A DNA stretch of 64,000 nt. Source: Tubiluchus corallicola. Lineage: Eukaryota > Priapulida > Priapulimorpha > Priapulimorphida > Tubiluchidae. The stretch is taken from positions 372,001 through 436,000 of the forward strand of contig JAQGDQ010000114.1 in NCBI GenBank assembly GCA_030141605.1, in the 5' to 3' direction. The translations under genes were made by a program, and so were the position numbers. Each line of letters starts with the position of its first letter. The stretch's first letter is position 1. Below, piece after piece: positions 60,923 through 64,000 of this stretch. Below the pieces are notes generated by a model that saw nothing but the letters and a program-made list of their open reading frames with translations, was not told the DNA's origin and did no database searches.

Positions 60923-63150
60923 CTGTACTATTTGTAGTTCTTACCAGTAATTCTTGGTAAATTTATTTGTAGAAAATTTCGTTGTCTAAGGTATTGGCCG
61001 TATTTCATTATAATTGTGCTCAGAATTGTTATTATTTACAGGGATACAAAAATCAATGTGCACTAGTCAATAAGACCATTGTGAAGTAAAAGTAATTATA
61101 TTTTGTTGTTTAGATTGAGTCAAATAAGTAATTCTTAATATTTGCTTATTTAGGTATTTATAAATATATATTTATACAGTAAGTTTACGTTATGCAGATG
61201 TTTAAATGTTATTTTTGTGATCAGCAATCGTGCAAAATTCTGATTTTATGGCAATGTTTTGTTGCTTGCAAATTTATAATCGTGGATAACTTCATTCTCA
61301 TTAGGATGCAGAGAACCTTATTTGTGTCTAGTTGGTATATGTTGTTTGTTTAATAAGTATGTTCCTATGCATTGGTTTAATTTATTTCATTATTAGAAGT
61401 TAAAATTGAGTGGTTTCTGATATATTAATCAAGGGAAGTATCGCTTGTATTGCTTTAAATAATGGAAGTATCTTGTCAAAAGATTTATTTTGAAAATTTA
61501 ATAAAACTTATTTAAAGTGTAAATTATTATGACTACAGAAGAATTTATTTTCCTTTGACTTATGTACAAAACAAAGCACACATTTTGATATAATGTGGCT
61601 TATAGACCTCCACAGTGTTGGTACACTAAAAGAGACATATATTTACAACACAAAGTAAATTTATAATGCTAGTGTAGATGCAACTGTCAAAATTCATTCA
61701 CTCAAGTGCCTTTTTGATGGATGCTAAAATGGAGCACATACAGCTTCTGATGATAATGAGTTTCAAAGAGAAGTAATCCTAGTGAAAAACGACTTTGTCA
61801 AACAGTGGCATAGCAGTGTAATAAGAATAGCTTGTAAGGTCACCTCTAATACTACTAAACTTTATGTCAGTATTTGAGCAAAATCTGGAAAATTCGATCA
61901 AGATTAGCACCTATAATTTTATGAAAAACCTACAAAGGTCGGCTTTAAGTCTTCTAATCTCATATGCTTCTAAATGTGGTGTTTGCAGCGATAACCAGTT
62001 TGAGAGGCGGACATCCCCGAACTTAGCAGTTTAGCCATTTAAGACACCGGTAGTAGATCTCCCGATGTAGGACGTAGACCAATTGATGTCTAACATAATG
62101 TCAGTCATTTTCGTTGACTGCTCAATCAACGTGCAAGTTATTTCGCACCCCTGCAGAGCTTAATTAACGCAGGTACGTTCGGGACATTTAGATACAGCTC
62201 CGTCTAATGCTGTTATGAAAAATGCTGAACTTTTCATTAGTTAGCGAGAGAAATATTGGCCCGGTTCTAGATTTTATTATTGTCAATTGAAATTGCAAAT
62301 GAATTAGTTGGAAATATATAGTCTAGTTTCGTTTTATAGGAGGAAATGCACAATGCTTACGTCTATGAGTTGTTCATTAAACCATTTTGCAATCAAGAAA
62401 ATACCCAGTTTAGTTTAGATTATGGCTTTGCAAGTTAGATAAAAACAACTATTTGATTAACTTTAAATAAAGACAAAACAAAATGTTTTCTTTTCAGGCC
62501 AGTTTTTATAAACCTTATCTGTACAGTCAAAATTAATTCAAATGTGGCCAAAACTTATATTATACAATATACATCAATGCAATATTAGCTAATTCTACGA
62601 TATTTCTGGTTATAATCATGGTTATAAAAGATGCCATTGGGACTTATGTGACTCGGGCATTCAATATAAGGGTCGTCCATGGAATGGAACAGTCAAGTTT
62701 ATTACATTTCCGTAGCCTGACAAACGGAAAAATACAAAAACTGAATAAATCTTGCAGACGAGCACATGATTAGTTAATACAGAAAGATGCATCGCAGGCT
62801 TGATGTTCGTTTGTTTGAAGGCAAGAGAAACTTAATATTTTTGTTGCTAATTCATTGTAAAGCAAAGCTAACTGGCTTAGTTTTTTCTTGATTATACTTA
62901 TGTCTCTGTATTTTGTAGTGCTTTGAAAGTGCGTCTCTACAGTCTGTTTAAATTGAAAAATCATTTTTTTGCTACTTAAAGTGTTAATTTCGTGTAAAAA
63001 TAGCTCTGCAAATCTGTGTTTATGAAAAAGCGCAATCAGTTTGACTGCTGATTAGATATTGGTTGTGACAGTAATGTTGTTTAGTTTAGTTTAGTTTACA
63101 CAGTTGTTGTCCTGCGTGAGCTGTTGTCCTGAAAGCTGCTGAGCGTGCTA
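60923..63150. other. Intergenic; no gene seen
   Basis: AT-rich. 61980-62170 is somewhat less AT-rich without a recognisable motif. Confidence 0.35.
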
Positions 63151-63159
63151 CGTTACAGC

Positions 63160-63181
63160 GGGGGCGGAGCGATAAACCAAT
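63160..63181 (+). promoter_or_regulatory. GC box and CCAAT box
   Basis: GGGGGCGGAGC at 63160-63170 followed at 63177 by CCAAT. The pair could belong to a promoter facing right, toward the possible exon at 63772. Motif-only call. Confidence 0.25.
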
Positions 63182-63234
63182 ATGTTTAACGTCAGTTGGG
63201 TTATATTCAATTCAGCATGACATATTCAGCAGGG

Positions 63235-63712
63235 TTACCATCTAACGTTCGAGCTCGAATTGAATTCGATTCAAGCGAGCTTTTTAATTCAAATTCAATT
63301 CGAACCTAAAATTATGAACTCGAATAATTAAAGCATACAATTAACACTACAATACATACAAGCATACAATACAATAAAATAATATTAAAATTTTGATATA
63401 AAATTGAAAAATAATTCCATGAAATTTGTTCAATCCCTACACAAGAACTAATTGCAAGAGTGTCTTGTGGTGAACAAGTGGAATATTTTGCTGGTGATTG
63501 TTGTTAGAGCACCAAATTTGAACTTTTTAAAGACAGATTGAGGACTTCAATATAGCAATGCTGTAAGAGACCAAGGTTTTTTAGTCTGTAGTGTTATAGT
63601 GTCGAATCTAATAATTATATTTCTTATTAGTGATTCGAACATCTTGAAATTTGGCTTGATTCTAGTTCGAAAGTCAGAAATGCGATTCGATTCGAATTCG
63701 CTTTCTGATAAA
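63235..63712. repeat. TTCGAA-rich dispersed repeat, copy B
   Basis: Begins with TTCGAGCTCGAATTGAATTC and ends with GATTCGATTCGAATTCGCTT then TCTG. Shares blocks with copy A at 54640-54985. Confidence 0.55.
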
Positions 63713-63771
63713 GAATGCTCAATGTTCATTGTTCACGTCTAAATAAATTAATACTCAGAAATTTTCTCCAG

Positions 63772-63901
63772 GCAAGTCCTGGGAAAAGAGGCAAAATACG
63801 GAAAATTTGGCTGTCGCGAGAATGGTCTCTGTGCGATATCCCATCTTGAAACTAATGCTAACTGGCAAAAGTGGGTTTCACGTGAGTTATTTTGACGAAG
63901 G
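63772..63901 (+). CDS. Possible first coding exon of a further gene (tentative)
   Basis: Bounded by TTTTCTCCAG and GG|GTAAGT, with an open frame throughout. The first ATG, at 63822, gives MVSVRYPILKLMLTGKSGFH then VSYFDEG, ending in phase 2. The strong donor and open frame are the only evidence. I do not recognise the protein, and the next exon would be outside the window. Confidence 0.3.
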
Positions 63902-64000
63902 GTAAGTGACTTACGAATGCCGTTTTTCTATTTTTTAAGAGAGTTATTATAATTTACGTATCTCGGCTGTAGTAATTATTTAAGAATAAAGTGTCGACTT

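Overview
This is a eukaryotic, AT-rich genomic window from an invertebrate-type bilaterian. It has many small introns with GT/AG borders, no operons, and several kinds of decayed transposons. I cannot name the species. The protein-coding genes look slowly evolving: the N-terminus of the first gene still resembles insect Still life closely, and the bHLH gene still resembles vertebrate Olig closely.

Three genes are well supported. (1) 6677-31972, + strand: a complete sif/TIAM-family Rac guanine-nucleotide exchange factor. I assembled 28 coding exons from splice sites, reading phase and protein similarity. All junction phases agree and the model gives an uninterrupted protein of 2103 residues. 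Its order is a myristoylation/palmitoylation-type N-terminus, a WH1/EVH1-like domain, a long Ser-rich linker, PH-CC-Ex, RBD, PDZ, DH, PH and a disordered tail. (2) 36465-37223, - strand: an intronless Olig-family bHLH transcription factor (252 residues) with the Olig-type C-terminal W..PC.C..C motif. It converges tail-to-tail on sif. (3) 57934-59457, + strand: a CCDC149-like coiled-coil protein (507 residues) in a single coding exon, probably with an intron in its 5' UTR.

Layout. 1-3690 is a decayed non-LTR retrotransposon on the - strand. It is split by a GC-rich SINE whose head derives from 5S rRNA. 5356-5925 is a second, 5'-truncated non-LTR element on the + strand. 6641-32770 is sif, including a 215-bp tandem duplication that made a dead second copy of part of a DH-domain exon. 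32770-36170 is intergenic and holds a tRNA-type SINE; a relative of it lies inside sif. 36170-37223 is Olig. 37224-57020 is about 20 kb with no convincing gene, only simple repeats, LINE scraps and scattered repeats. 57029-57626 is a non-autonomous hAT element with a perfect 8-bp target duplication, just upstream of the CCDC149-like gene. 60735-60920 is a pogo/Tigger-type MITE with a TA target duplication. The window ends with a TTCGAA-rich repeat and a possible first exon of a further gene.

The genes are not a pathway. The most interesting layout point is the TIAM-OLIG neighbourhood, because vertebrates also keep TIAM and OLIG paralogues on the same chromosomes. No CRISPR array, intact tRNA gene or bacterial-type system is present.
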